Of a DNA stretch of 64,000 bases, positions 40,439-49,767 are shown in pieces. The stretch is from Pseudomonas monteilii NBRC 103158 = DSM 14164. Lineage in GTDB: Bacteria; Pseudomonadota; Gammaproteobacteria; Pseudomonadales; Pseudomonadaceae. Every line of letters starts with the position of its first letter. Within the stretch, counting starts at the first letter, position 1. The notes under the pieces were generated by a model, which searched no databases, was not told where the DNA came from, and saw only the letters and a list, made by a program, of their open reading frames with translations. The stretch spans positions 1 to 64,000 of the forward strand of contig NZ_BBIS01000051.1 of NCBI RefSeq assembly GCF_000730605.1. Reading direction: 5' to 3'. Position numbers and translations under genes: made by a program.

Positions 40439-42673
40439 ATGGTCCGCCGTACCCTGCCCGCCGTTTTCGCCCTGTTGTTCAGCTCGCCCTTGCTGGCCGG
40501 GCAGCAGACGCTGTTCAGCTTCGTGCGCCCGGCCTCGGTGGTCAACGTGGCGACCGAAGATGCAGGCATGCCGCAGTACAACGCGGAGCAAACGGCCGAG
40601 GGCGAGGTGCTGCGACGTGTGGTGTTCAACCCGGCCCCGCGACCGACTTTGCGCCTGAGCCCGCAAGGCGGGGTGTGGGACTGGTCTGCCGGGCAGTTCC
40701 TCACCTTGCGTCTGCAAAGTGCCATGGACTGGGCACTGACGGTTGATGTTACGGTGCAAGGCAGTGATGGCCGCACCTTGACCAGCCGCATCGACCTGCC
40801 GGCTGGCCCTGCGCAAACGGTGATGGTGCCACTGACGGCCAGCTCGCCGTTGAGCCAGGGCATGCGCGCCGGCCCTCCCATGCCCTGGAACCACGGCGGC
40901 CAGCGCCTGCTACTGACCAGCAGCGCTGGCGCGGTTGACCTCAAGCAGGTGACCTCGGTCAGCCTGAGCATCCCCAACCCCAAGGTGGCGCAGAACCTGC
41001 TGATCGAACGGGTGGGCATCCAGGATGACGACCAGGCCTATCAGGCGGCCTACCACGAGCTGATCGATGCCTACGGCCAGTCCACCCGCGCCAACTGGCC
41101 AGAGAAGGTCGCCAATGACGATCAACTCAAGGCGGCCGATAAGCGCGAGCAGCAACAGCTCAAGGGCTGGCTGGCTGAGCGTGACAAACAGCAACTGGAC
41201 AGCTACGGCGGGCTTGTTGCCGGGCCGGCGTTCGAGGCCAAAGGGTTCTTTCGTACCGAAAAGCGTGATGGCCGCTGGTACCTGGTAACGCCCGAGGGGC
41301 ACCCGTTTTACTCCCTGGGGGTAAATGCGGTAGCTGCAGATGGCGGGCGTACTTACGTCGCCGGCCGTGAAGGCATGTTCAAGGCATTGCCGGGTGAGGG
41401 CGAGGCATTGGCGGCATTCTATGGCGAAGGCAACAACGACGATGGCAATGCCTCGTCGCAAGGGCGCAATTTCAAGCAAGGGCGCTGGTTCGACTTCTAT
41501 GCTGCCAACCTGCAGCGTACCTACGGTAAACCCTGCCCGCCGGCCTTGGAAGGGCAGCCAGCCAACTGCCCGCCGCTGGTACTGGATGCTGCCCGCTGGC
41601 AGGCGCATGCGCTCGACCGGTTGCAGGCCTGGGGGTTCAACACGATCGGCAACTGGAGCGAGCCTGCCCTGGGCCAGGCCAAGCGGATGCCCTACACCTT
41701 GCCGCTGTCGATCGTGGGCGACTACGCCAGCATCAGCACCGGCATGGACTGGTGGGGCAGTATGCCCGACCCATTCGACCCACGTTTTGCCATGGCTACA
41801 GAGCGCGCCGTGGCCATTGCCGCCCGCGATCACCGCGACGACCCTTGGCTGATCGGCTACTTTGCCGACAACGAGTTGGCGTGGGCTGCTCCCGGTAACG
41901 ACCCCAAAGCCCGCTATGGCCTGGCCTATGGCACCTTGCGCCTGACCACCGACGTACCGGCCAAGCGCGCCTTCCTCAAGCAGTTGCGCGACAAGTACCG
42001 TAACCAGGAGGGGCTGTCCAAGGCCTGGGGCATCGAACTGCCCGCCTGGGAGCTGATGGAAGACCCGGGCTTCGAGGCACCGTTGCCCAACCCGGAACAC
42101 CCGGAAATCGAGCGCGACTACCAGCACTTCCAGCAGGTGTTCGCCGAGACTTACTTCAAGACCATTGCCGACTCATTGAAATGGCATGCCCCCAATCACC
42201 TGCTGCTGGGTGGCCGCTATGCGGTCAGCACGCCGGAGGCGGTAAAGGCCTGTGCCGAATTCTGCGATGTGCTCAGCTTCAACTTCTATACCCTCAAGCC
42301 GCAGGACGGCTACGACTTCGCGCGCCTGGCCGAGCTGGACAAGCCGGTGCTGGTGTCCGAGTTCCAGTTCGGTTCGCGCGATCGCGGGCCGTTCTGGCCT
42401 GGGCCGCTGGAGGTGGCGCGGGAAGAAGACCGTGGCCCGGCCTATGGCAACTTCCTCAAGGCGGCCCTGGCGCAGCCGATGATCGTGGGTGCTCACTGGT
42501 TCCAGTACCTCGATCAGCCAGCTAGCGGCCGCCTGCTCGACGGCGAGAATGGGCACCTGGGGCTGGTCGCGATTACGGATATGCCCTACCCACGGTTTGT
42601 CGACGCTGTGCGCAAGAGCAACCTGCAGGCCGTGAGCCAACTGCGTACCCAACTGGAAAAGCCGACGCCTTGA
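40439..42673 (+). CDS. Exported agarase-like glycoside hydrolase
   Basis: The 744-residue protein has a signal peptide (cleavage after LLAG, about residue 21), an N-terminal beta domain to about 230 and a TIM-barrel with features of the agarase/beta-galactosidase clan. KGFFRTEKRDGRWYLVTPEGHPFYSLG opens the barrel, ADNELAW carries the likely acid/base Glu and LVSEFQFGS the likely nucleophile Glu. The real substrate may be another galactan or exopolysaccharide. GGAG is 12 bp from the ATG at 40439, longer than usual, so the start is only probable. Confidence 0.82.
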   Translation: MVRRTLPAVFALLFSSPLLAGQQTLFSFVRPASVVNVATEDAGMPQYNAEQTAEGEVLRRVVFNPAPRPTLRLSPQGGVWDWSAGQFLTLRLQSAMDWALTVDVTVQGSDGRTLTSRIDLPAGPAQTVMVPLTASSPLSQGMRAGPPMPWNHGGQRLLLTSSAGAVDLKQVTSVSLSIPNPKVAQNLLIERVGIQDDDQAYQAAYHELIDAYGQSTRANWPEKVANDDQLKAADKREQQQLKGWLAERDKQQLDSYGGLVAGPAFEAKGFFRTEKRDGRWYLVTPEGHPFYSLGVNAVAADGGRTYVAGREGMFKALPGEGEALAAFYGEGNNDDGNASSQGRNFKQGRWFDFYAANLQRTYGKPCPPALEGQPANCPPLVLDAARWQAHALDRLQAWGFNTIGNWSEPALGQAKRMPYTLPLSIVGDYASISTGMDWWGSMPDPFDPRFAMATERAVAIAARDHRDDPWLIGYFADNELAWAAPGNDPKARYGLAYGTLRLTTDVPAKRAFLKQLRDKYRNQEGLSKAWGIELPAWELMEDPGFEAPLPNPEHPEIERDYQHFQQVFAETYFKTIADSLKWHAPNHLLLGGRYAVSTPEAVKACAEFCDVLSFNFYTLKPQDGYDFARLAELDKPVLVSEFQFGSRDRGPFWPGPLEVAREEDRGPAYGNFLKAALAQPMIVGAHWFQYLDQPASGRLLDGENGHLGLVAITDMPYPRFVDAVRKSNLQAVSQLRTQLEKPTP

Positions 42674-42782
42674 GTGCAGGTTACCGTTCGTCGCGACCAT
42701 TTGGCCCAAGCCAGTTTGCAAAACACTTAACTACTGAAACAATGCACACCTTTTTTGAACATGGTCGTACGGGGTACAGCGG

Positions 42783-43928
42783 GTGCAGATCCAGGGTCAC
42801 TATGAGCTGAAGTTCGAAGCCGTGCGCGAAGCCTTTGCCGCGCTGTTCGATGATCCCCAGGAGCGTGGCGCCGCGCTGTGCATCCAGGTTGGTGGCGAAA
42901 CCGTCATCGATCTGTGGGCCGGCAGCGCCGACAAGGATGGGCAGCAGGCTTGGCATAGCGACACCATCGCCAACCTGTTCTCATGTACCAAGACCTTCAC
43001 TGCCGTCACTGCCCTGCAACTGGTGGGCGAGGGCAAGTTGGCCCTCGATGCGCCAGTGGCCAAATACTGGCCCGAGTTTGCCCAAGCGGGTAAACAGTCG
43101 ATCACCCTGCGCCAACTGCTTAGCCACCGTGCCGGCCTGCCTGCCATCCGTGAACTGCTGCCAGCCGAAGCCCTGTATGACTGGCAGACCATGGTGGATG
43201 CCCTGGCGGCCGAGACACCTTGGTGGGCTCCAGGTACGGAACACGGCTATGCCGCCATCACCTATGGCTGGCTGATTGGTGAACTGATCCGTCGAGCCGA
43301 TGGCCGTGGCCCTGGCGACTCGATCGTGGCCCGTACCGCCCGCCCGCTTGGGCTGGACTTCCATGTTGGCCTGGCAGATGAAGAGTTCCACCGTGTCGCG
43401 CATATCGCCCGTGGCAAGGGCAACCCCGGGGATGCCGCCGCGCAGCGCCTGTTGCAGGTGACCATGCGTGAGCCCGCGGCGTTGTCGACCCGTGCTTTCA
43501 CCAACCCGCCAGCGATCCTGACCAGCACCAACAAGCCGGAATGGCGGCGCATGCAGCAGCCAGCGGCCAATGGCCATGGCAATGCACGCAGCCTGGCGGG
43601 TTTCTATGCCGGGCTGCTGGACGGCAGCCTGCTCGAGTCCGAACTGCTCGATGAACTGACCCGTGAACACAGCCTGGGCCAGGACCGTACCTTGCTCACC
43701 CAGACCCGTTTCGGCCTCGGCTGTATGCTCGACCAGCCCGATGTGGCCAATGCCACATTCGGCCTCGGCGCACGTGCCTTTGGCCACCCCGGTGCCGGTG
43801 GCTCGGTCGGTTTTGCCGACCCGGAGCATGATGTGGCGTTCGGCTTCGTGGTCAATACCCTTGGCCCTTATGTGCTGATGGACCCACGAGCCCAGAAGCT
43901 GGTGCGTGTCCTTGCCAGTTGCCTTTGA
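42783..43928 (+). CDS. Beta-lactamase-family serine hydrolase (EstB-like)
   Basis: The 381-residue class C beta-lactamase-fold protein has the nucleophile motif FSCTK (S-x-x-K, about residues 62-66) and a Tyr motif (YAAITYG). It has no signal peptide, so it is probably a cytoplasmic esterase of the EstB type and not a true beta-lactamase. The start is the GTG at 42783 with GGGG-rich DNA just upstream. It lies 109 bp after the glycosidase gene. Confidence 0.87.
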   Translation: MQIQGHYELKFEAVREAFAALFDDPQERGAALCIQVGGETVIDLWAGSADKDGQQAWHSDTIANLFSCTKTFTAVTALQLVGEGKLALDAPVAKYWPEFAQAGKQSITLRQLLSHRAGLPAIRELLPAEALYDWQTMVDALAAETPWWAPGTEHGYAAITYGWLIGELIRRADGRGPGDSIVARTARPLGLDFHVGLADEEFHRVAHIARGKGNPGDAAAQRLLQVTMREPAALSTRAFTNPPAILTSTNKPEWRRMQQPAANGHGNARSLAGFYAGLLDGSLLESELLDELTREHSLGQDRTLLTQTRFGLGCMLDQPDVANATFGLGARAFGHPGAGGSVGFADPEHDVAFGFVVNTLGPYVLMDPRAQKLVRVLASCL

Positions 43929-44027
43929 TCGGGTAATGCGGGTATTGCTCCAGCCCTTTGACTATCCTCAATGCCAACGCCTTATGTGTGTGGGCACAAT
44001 TTCTTTTAATTTCATGGTGTATCGCTG

Positions 44028-45008
44028 ATGTCTTCACATAAAACCTTAGCACTCGCCCTGTGCCTGACCGCCGTTACCGGCTGTGCCAGCCACTCTCCGG
44101 AAGGCTCCAAGGCAGGTGGCTCCAGCTGGTGGCCTTTCGGTTCGGACAAGGTCGCCGAGCAGGAAGTGAAGGCAGCCGTCACTGAAAACGTGGCCAAAGC
44201 CGATGCCAAGTCTGAAAGCGCCAGCCGTTGGTGGTGGCCGTTCGGTGGTGATGACAAGCAAGCCAAAGGGCCTGTGGTGCCGAAGATCGACCAGAAGGCC
44301 ACCCAGGCCTGGCTGGACGAGTACGAGCCCAAGCTGCGCGAAGCCATCAAGGACAGCAAGCTGGAGCTGGAGCGTCGCGACAATGTGCTGGCGGTAACCC
44401 TGCCGGTAGACAGCTCGTACAACCCTGACCGCCCGAACATGCTGCTGCCCATGACGCTCGGCCCGATCACCCGAGTGGCCAAGGCCGTCGAAGGTGACCC
44501 GAAAACTGCCGTGCTGGTGCTCGGCCACGCCGACAGCAGCGGTGTTGCAGCTGCCAACCAGAAGCTCAGCCTGGAGCGCGCCGCGTCGGTATCGGCCATT
44601 TTCCGCCTCAGCGGCCTGCAGCGTGACCGCCTGACCCTCAAGGGCATGGGCTCGGTGATGCCGCGTGCCGCCAACGACAGCGCCGAAGGCCGTTCCCTGA
44701 ACCGCCGTGTTGAAATGTTGCTGACCCCGCAGAACACCATGGTCGCACTGCTGGCCAAATATCAGCAGGCCGGCCCGGCACCTGCGCCGGCTTCGATGGT
44801 TGCGGTTCAGGATGCCAAGGCACCAGCTGCCAAGGCCGCCGACAGCAAGCCAGCAGCGAAGAAGCCAGTGGCGAAAAAACCAGCAGCCAAGGCCAAGGCT
44901 CCAGCCAAGACCACCGCCAAGAAAAAAGCCGCGCCGGCCAAGCCAGCCGCCAAGAAAGCTACCACTGACAAGAAAGTAGCTGCCAACAGCCCTGCGAAGA
45001 CCAACTGA
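44028..45008 (+). CDS. OmpA-family lipoprotein with Lys/Ala-rich histone-like tail
   Basis: The 326-residue protein has lipobox TGCASH (Cys about residue 19), Trp-rich short repeats (SSWWPFGSD and SRWWWPFGGDD), an OmpA-like domain (LGHADSSGVAAANQ; NRRVEMLLT) and a C-terminal tail of about 65 residues built from Lys, Ala and Pro (motifs like PAAKKPVAKK). Such tails are known from histone H1-like AlgP but are odd on a predicted periplasmic protein. It is followed 18 bp later by pdxH. Confidence 0.88.
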   Translation: MSSHKTLALALCLTAVTGCASHSPEGSKAGGSSWWPFGSDKVAEQEVKAAVTENVAKADAKSESASRWWWPFGGDDKQAKGPVVPKIDQKATQAWLDEYEPKLREAIKDSKLELERRDNVLAVTLPVDSSYNPDRPNMLLPMTLGPITRVAKAVEGDPKTAVLVLGHADSSGVAAANQKLSLERAASVSAIFRLSGLQRDRLTLKGMGSVMPRAANDSAEGRSLNRRVEMLLTPQNTMVALLAKYQQAGPAPAPASMVAVQDAKAPAAKAADSKPAAKKPVAKKPAAKAKAPAKTTAKKKAAPAKPAAKKATTDKKVAANSPAKTN

Positions 45009-45026
45009 TCGTCAAGGAACGCAGCA

Positions 45027-45674
45027 ATGACCCAATCCCTGGCCGATATGCGCCGCGACTACACCCGTGATGGCCTGGCCGAAGCCCAGGCTCCGGGTGA
45101 GCCGTTCGCCCTGTTTCACCAGTGGTTTGCCGATGCGGTGAAAACCGAGCAGGTACCGGTGGAAGCCAACGCCATGACCCTGGCCACTGTCGACGGCGAA
45201 GGCCGCCCGCATTGCCGTGTGCTGCTGCTGAAGGGGCTCGACACGCGTGGTTTTACCTTCTTCACCAACTACGACAGCGCCAAGGGCCAGCAGCTGCAAG
45301 CCAACCCCTTTGCAGCCATGACGTTCTTCTGGCCGGCGCTGGAACGCCAGGTGCGCATTGAGGGGCGGGTGGAAAAGGTCACGGCCAAGGAGTCGGACGA
45401 CTACTACCAGGTGCGCCCGCTGGGCAGCCGCCTGGGGGCCTGGGCTTCGCCGCAGAGCCGGGTGATTGCTGGGCGTGAAGAGCTAGAGGGGCTGGTCAAG
45501 GCGACTGAGGCGCGCTTCTCGGACACCCAGCCACATTGCCCTGAGCATTGGGGGGGGTACCGTTTGCTGCCTGAGCGTATCGAGTTCTGGCAGGGCCGGG
45601 CGAGCCGCCTGCATGACCGGCTGAACTATCGGCTGGTTGATGGGCAATGGCAGCGCGAGCGTCTGGCACCCTGA
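45027..45674 (+). CDS. pdxH: Pyridoxamine 5'-phosphate oxidase
   Basis: The 215-residue FMN enzyme oxidises PNP or PMP to pyridoxal 5'-phosphate. It shows RVLLLKGLDTRGFTFFTNY (FMN and phosphate binding), RQVRIEGRVEKV and the C-terminal signature near EFWQGRASRLHDR. Length is normal. It may share a transcript with the OmpA-family gene upstream, 18 bp away. Confidence 0.97.
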   Translation: MTQSLADMRRDYTRDGLAEAQAPGEPFALFHQWFADAVKTEQVPVEANAMTLATVDGEGRPHCRVLLLKGLDTRGFTFFTNYDSAKGQQLQANPFAAMTFFWPALERQVRIEGRVEKVTAKESDDYYQVRPLGSRLGAWASPQSRVIAGREELEGLVKATEARFSDTQPHCPEHWGGYRLLPERIEFWQGRASRLHDRLNYRLVDGQWQRERLAP

Positions 45675-45679
45675 AAACG

Positions 45680-45702
45680 TTGGGGCCGCAAAGCGGCCCC
45701 AA
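45680..45702. terminator. Terminator between pdxH and a converging small gene
   Basis: TTGGGGCCGC-AAA-GCGGCCCCAA is a perfect 10-bp stem with a 3-base loop, placed between the two stops so that it can serve both strands. It has the same core as the hairpin after rapA. Confidence 0.75.
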
Positions 45703-45716
45703 CACTCGACCAGAGG

Positions 45717-45950
45717 CTACCCCACATACCCCGCAGCCTCCCGCTCCAACCACCCTGCCAACTGCTTGCGCCCCACCTTTTCCACCCGCGCTTGCTCCAG
45801 CCGCTGCAGCATATACGCGCGCTTCCCCGCATCCGCCCCCGCCAATGACAACGCCAGGTCACGGTCCATCCAGCGGCGCATGCGCACATACAACCACCCG
45901 TGAAAATACAGCCCTGCAACGGTGGTGACCACGACGATGAAGTAATCCAT
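45717..45950 (-). CDS. Small single-helix membrane protein, unknown function
   Basis: The 77-residue protein has one N-terminal membrane helix (DYFIVVVTTVAGLYFHGWLY) and a basic, helical cytoplasmic tail (RRWMDRDLALS, then a Gln/Arg-rich stretch). AAGGA lies 6 bp before the ATG at 45950. I do not recognise the family. A longer upstream frame exists but lacks a binding site. Confidence 0.7.
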   Translation of the reverse strand: MDYFIVVVTTVAGLYFHGWLYVRMRRWMDRDLALSLAGADAGKRAYMLQRLEQARVEKVGRKQLAGWLEREAAGYVG

Positions 45951-46097
45951 GGCTATCCTTGGTCTCACTTGAAAGGCCTTCGACACAGCCCGGCAGGCTG
46001 TACCCCGGCTGAATGAAAACAATTTTATTACGTTTGTACCGTGACAGCCGTCAATGTGCAGCGTCTAATGAGCACCTGACTTATGGAGACTTTACCC

Positions 46098-46562
46098 ATG
46101 CGTAAATCCGCTTTGCTGGTGGCGACTTTTACCACCATGTCGCTGCTGCTGGGGGGCTGTGCCTCGAGCTTGACCGGTGATAGCTACTCCCGTGACGAAG
46201 CCCGCCGCGTGCAAACCGTGCGCATGGGCACCATCGAATCCCTGCGCCCGGTCAAGATCGAGGGTACCAAGACCCCGATCGGTGGCGGCGCTGGCGCCAT
46301 CGTGGGTGGCGTTGCCGGTAGTGCCGTAGGCGGTGGCCGTGGCAGCATCGTGGCAGCTGTTATCGGTGCTGTTGCCGGCGGCCTGGCCGGGTCCGCTGCC
46401 GAGGAAGGGCTGACGCGCACCCAAGGCGTCGAGATCACCGTACGTGAGGACGATGGCAGCATGCGCGCCTACGTTCAGGCCGTGCAGGAGAACGAAATCT
46501 TCCGCGTGGGCGACCGTGTACGCATCATGACCGTTGACGGTACCAGCCGCGTTTCGCACTGA
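46098..46562 (+). CDS. SlyB-like glycine-zipper lipoprotein
   Basis: The 154-residue protein has lipobox LLGGCASS (Cys about residue 21) and a glycine-zipper 2TM domain (GGGAGAIVGGVAGSAVGGG, then a second GAVAGGLAGSAAEEG). It ends with a beta-rich part (VRIMTVDG). It resembles SlyB/PcpY outer-membrane lipoproteins. Spacing from GGAG supports the ATG at 46098 over 46083. A strong terminator follows. Confidence 0.88.
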   Translation: MRKSALLVATFTTMSLLLGGCASSLTGDSYSRDEARRVQTVRMGTIESLRPVKIEGTKTPIGGGAGAIVGGVAGSAVGGGRGSIVAAVIGAVAGGLAGSAAEEGLTRTQGVEITVREDDGSMRAYVQAVQENEIFRVGDRVRIMTVDGTSRVSH

Positions 46563-46580
46563 CCGCCGCACGGTAAAACA

Positions 46581-46615
46581 AAACCCCGACATGGCACCTG
46601 CCAGTCGGGGTTTTT
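46581..46615. terminator. Rho-independent terminator between the glycine-zipper gene and nhaA
   Basis: AAACCCCGAC and GTCGGGGTTTTT form the stem around a 14-base loop, with a T-run on the plus strand and an A-run on the other. It lies between two converging stops. Confidence 0.88.
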
Positions 46616-46630
46616 CATGCGTCAGCCAAC

Positions 46631-47806
46631 TCAGCCCGCGTGGGTTTTGCGGCTGGCCATGGCGGTGACGGCATAGCCGATCACTGCGGCGAAGAACGAG
46701 CCGGTAAGAATACCCATGCGGTCCATGCCGGCGTATTCGCTGCTACCCGGCACAAAGGCGAGCGAGCCAACGAACAGGCTCATGGTAAAGCCAATGCCGC
46801 AGAGTATCGCGACCCCCAGCAATTGCCCCCAGCTGGAGCCCGTAGGCAGCGCGGCCAGTCGTAGCTTGATGGCCACCCATGTCAGGCCGAAAACCCCCAT
46901 GGTCTTGCCCAGCAGCAGGCCGACCGCGATGCCCATCGGCACGGGGTGTGTGAAGCTTTCTAGGGTCATGCCTGCCAGCGAGACACCGGCGTTGGCGAAG
47001 GCGAACAGCGGCAGGATGGCATAGGCCACCCACGGGTGCAGGGCATGTTCGAGGGCCAGCAGCGGCGAAGTTTCGGCGTTGCGTGTGCGCAGTGGAATGC
47101 ACAAGGCCAGGGCGACACCCGCCAGCGTTGCATGCACGCCACTTTTGAGCACACAGACCCACAGGATCAGGCCAACGACCATGTACGGCCCAAGTTTGAC
47201 CACGCCAAGGCGGTTCAACGCCACCAGCACCACCAGGCAGGCCGCAGCCAGCAGCAGCGACACGCTCGACAGGGTGCCGGAATAGAATAGGGCGATGACA
47301 ATGATTGCACCCAGGTCGTCGATGATCGCCAGGGTCATCAGGAACAGCTTCAGCGACACCGGCACGCGCTTGCCCAGCAAGGCCAGTACGCCGAGGGCGA
47401 AGGCGATGTCGGTAGCGGTGGGGATCGCCCATCCGGCAACGGCGGCAGGGGCTTCGCGGTTGATGAACCAGTAGATTAGCGCGGGTACCACCATGCCGCC
47501 GATAGCGGCCGTGGCAGGAAGCACGATCTGCGAAGGTTTGGACAGGTGGCCGTTGACCACCTCGCGTTTGACCTCAAGGCCGATTAGCAGGAAGAACAGC
47601 GCCATCAGGCCATCGTTGATCCACAGCAGCAACGGCTTGGCGATGTTCAGCGCGCCGACCTGAACGGCGACGGGAACGTCGAGCAGGCCGCTGTACAGGT
47701 AGGATAGCGGTGAGTTGTTGATGATCAGTGCCAGTACGGCGGCGGCGATCAGCAGCAGGCCGCTGGCGGCTTCAAGCTGGAAGAAACGGGTGAACAGGCT
47801 ACGCAC
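46631..47806 (-). CDS. nhaA: Na+/H+ antiporter NhaA
   Basis: The 391-residue polytopic antiporter exchanges sodium for protons across the inner membrane. The ion-binding Asp pair is in LAIIDDLGAI, and the unwound helix region ATDIAFALGVL and the N-terminal NDGLMALFFLLIGLEVKRE are intact. Length is normal. It stands alone. Confidence 0.96.
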   Translation of the reverse strand: MRSLFTRFFQLEAASGLLLIAAAVLALIINNSPLSYLYSGLLDVPVAVQVGALNIAKPLLLWINDGLMALFFLLIGLEVKREVVNGHLSKPSQIVLPATAAIGGMVVPALIYWFINREAPAAVAGWAIPTATDIAFALGVLALLGKRVPVSLKLFLMTLAIIDDLGAIIVIALFYSGTLSSVSLLLAAACLVVLVALNRLGVVKLGPYMVVGLILWVCVLKSGVHATLAGVALALCIPLRTRNAETSPLLALEHALHPWVAYAILPLFAFANAGVSLAGMTLESFTHPVPMGIAVGLLLGKTMGVFGLTWVAIKLRLAALPTGSSWGQLLGVAILCGIGFTMSLFVGSLAFVPGSSEYAGMDRMGILTGSFFAAVIGYAVTAMASRKTHAG

Positions 47807-47993
47807 GGGCTATAGGCTCTCCATGAGCAGTTTACGAATGGAACGGGCGTACACCCTAGCCCGTGGCTATATGCTTTAAAACAAAAACTATATTCGTTTT
47901 TGTTATATGGTGTTGCTGACAGGCCTGGGGGAAGCCTAGATGGAAGTGAGGCAGGAGGGGGGAGGGGAAGCCTGATGTTGGGGGTGGATTATT

Positions 47994-48060
47994 CTGATGC
48001 CTGTCAGCGCCTTTTTGCGGGTAGCCCGCGAAAGGGCGCTGACAGGCAATCAAGCATCAG
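47994..48060. repeat. Large nested hairpin with a REP-like core
   Basis: Nested inverted repeats: CTGATGC (47994-48000) with GCATCAG (48054-48060), GCCTGTCAGCGCC (47999-48011) with GGCGCTGACAGGC (48035-48047), and an inner GCGGG-TAG-CCCGC. The core GCGGGTAGCCCGCGAA is REP-like. It begins at the stop codon of the FAD oxidoreductase gene, so it can act as its terminator. The rest of the 250-bp space to nhaA shows nothing further that I can assign. Confidence 0.6.
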
Positions 48061-49664
48061 AGGCCGAGCATATCCCTCGCCACCGCCTCGGCAATGCGAA
48101 TGCCATCGACACCCGCCGACAGAATCCCGCCCGCATACCCGGCCCCTTCACCCGCCGGGAACAGCCCCTTCAGGTTCAGGCTCTGGTAATCCTCACCCCG
48201 GGTAATCCGCAGTGGCGACGAAGTGCGCGTCTCGATCCCGGTCAATACGGCATCGTGCAGGTTGTAGCCTTTGATCTGCCGGTCGAACGCTGGCAACGCT
48301 TCACGAATTGCTTCGATGGCAAAGTCCGGCAGGCTTGGTGCCAGGTCGCCTAGAGTCACGCCCGGCTTGTAGGACGGCTCGACACTGCCCAGCGCGGTCG
48401 AGGGCCGGCCAGCTACAAAGTCGCCTACCAATTGCGCAGGCGCCTGGTAGTTGCTGCCCCCCATCACATAGGCATGGGCTTCCAGGCGCTCTTGCAGCTC
48501 GATACCGGCCAGTGGGCCGCCCGGATAATCTCGCTCCGGGTCGATGCCGACGACGATGCCGGAGTTGGCGTTGCGCTCGTTCCGCGAGTACTGGCTCATG
48601 CCGTTGGTCACCACACGGCCCGGCTCGCTGGTAGCCGCAACCACGGTGCCGCCCGGGCACATGCAGAAGCTGTACACCGAACGGCCGTTCTTGGCGTGGT
48701 ACACCAGCTTGTAGTCGGCAGCGCCTAGTTTCGGGTGGCCGGCGTACTTGCCTAGGCGCGCCTTGTCGATCAGCGTTTGCGGGTGCTCGATACGGAAACC
48801 GACCGAGAATGGTTTGGCTTCCATGTACACGCCTTTGGCGTGCAGCATGCGGAAGGTGTCGCGGGCGCTGTGGCCCAGCGCCAGGACCACATGGCGCGAA
48901 TGCAGCTGCTCGCCGCTCTCCAGTACCACGCCGGTCAGCTGGCCGTCTTCGACCAACAGGTCGGTCACCTTCTGCTGAAAGCGTACTTCGGCACCCAGGG
49001 CGATCATGTCCTGGCGCATTTGCTCGACCATGCCGGTGAGGCGGAAGGTACCGATGTGCGGTTTGTTGATGTACAGGATCTCGTCGGGCGCACCGGCCTT
49101 GACGAACTCTTCCAGCACTTTGCGGCCGTGGTGCTGCGGGTCCTTGATCTGGCTGTACAGCTTGCCGTCAGAGAAGGTGCCGGCGCCGCCTTCGCCGAAC
49201 TGCACATTGGACTCGGGGTTGAGCACGCTTTTGCGCCACAGGCCCCAGGTATCCTTGGTGCGCTGGCGTACTTCCTTGCCGCGTTCAAGGATGATCGGCT
49301 TGAAGCCCATCTGTGCCAGCAGCAGGCCGGCGAAGATGCCGCAGGGGCCGAAACCGACCACGATCGGGCGTTCCTGCAGGCCTGCCGGGGCCTGGCCGAC
49401 GAACTTGTAGGTGACGTCCGGCGCTGGGCCGATGTTGCGATCGTCGGCGAACTTGCTGAGCAGTTCGGCTTCGTTGCTGGCTTCCAGGTCGATGGTGTAG
49501 ATGAACAGCAGTTCGCTGTTCTTCTTGCGCGCATCGTAGCTGCGCTTGAACAGGTTGAAGCTGAGCAGTTGCTCGTCGCGGATGCCCAGGCGCTGGACGA
49601 TGGCTTCACGCAGGGCTTCGTCGGGATGGTCCAGGGGCAGCTTCAGTTCGGTGATTCGTAGCAT
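48057..49664 (-). CDS. FAD-dependent oxidoreductase (YhiN/GltD-like fold), unknown substrate
   Basis: The 535-residue protein has an N-terminal domain of about 95 residues, then a Rossmann FAD motif (VVGFGPCGIFAGLLLAQMG) about residues 101-119. Other signatures are FGEGGAGTFSDGKLYSQI, VVLALGHSARD and a C-terminal FPAGEGAGYAGGILSAGVDGIRIAE. It belongs to the widespread NAD(P)/FAD-dependent dehydrogenases of COG2509 type with no fixed role. The ATG at 49664 is used. It lies 103 bp after the lipoprotein gene on the same strand. Confidence 0.85.
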   Translation of the reverse strand: MLRITELKLPLDHPDEALREAIVQRLGIRDEQLLSFNLFKRSYDARKKNSELLFIYTIDLEASNEAELLSKFADDRNIGPAPDVTYKFVGQAPAGLQERPIVVGFGPCGIFAGLLLAQMGFKPIILERGKEVRQRTKDTWGLWRKSVLNPESNVQFGEGGAGTFSDGKLYSQIKDPQHHGRKVLEEFVKAGAPDEILYINKPHIGTFRLTGMVEQMRQDMIALGAEVRFQQKVTDLLVEDGQLTGVVLESGEQLHSRHVVLALGHSARDTFRMLHAKGVYMEAKPFSVGFRIEHPQTLIDKARLGKYAGHPKLGAADYKLVYHAKNGRSVYSFCMCPGGTVVAATSEPGRVVTNGMSQYSRNERNANSGIVVGIDPERDYPGGPLAGIELQERLEAHAYVMGGSNYQAPAQLVGDFVAGRPSTALGSVEPSYKPGVTLGDLAPSLPDFAIEAIREALPAFDRQIKGYNLHDAVLTGIETRTSSPLRITRGEDYQSLNLKGLFPAGEGAGYAGGILSAGVDGIRIAEAVARDMLGL

Positions 49665-49767
49665 GGCAGGGTCCAGTATCCCGGCCATGGGCGGCCGGCG
49701 GCTTTACACAAACCGCCAAGTATAAGCTGTTAGCCGCCCCGAACGGCAGGATAAAAGCGCCCGGCGA

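Noticed and set aside
42783..43928. Reading this gene as a beta-lactamase resistance gene
   Set aside because: There is no signal peptide, and the SCTK and YGW motifs fit EstB-type esterases better than periplasmic class C enzymes.
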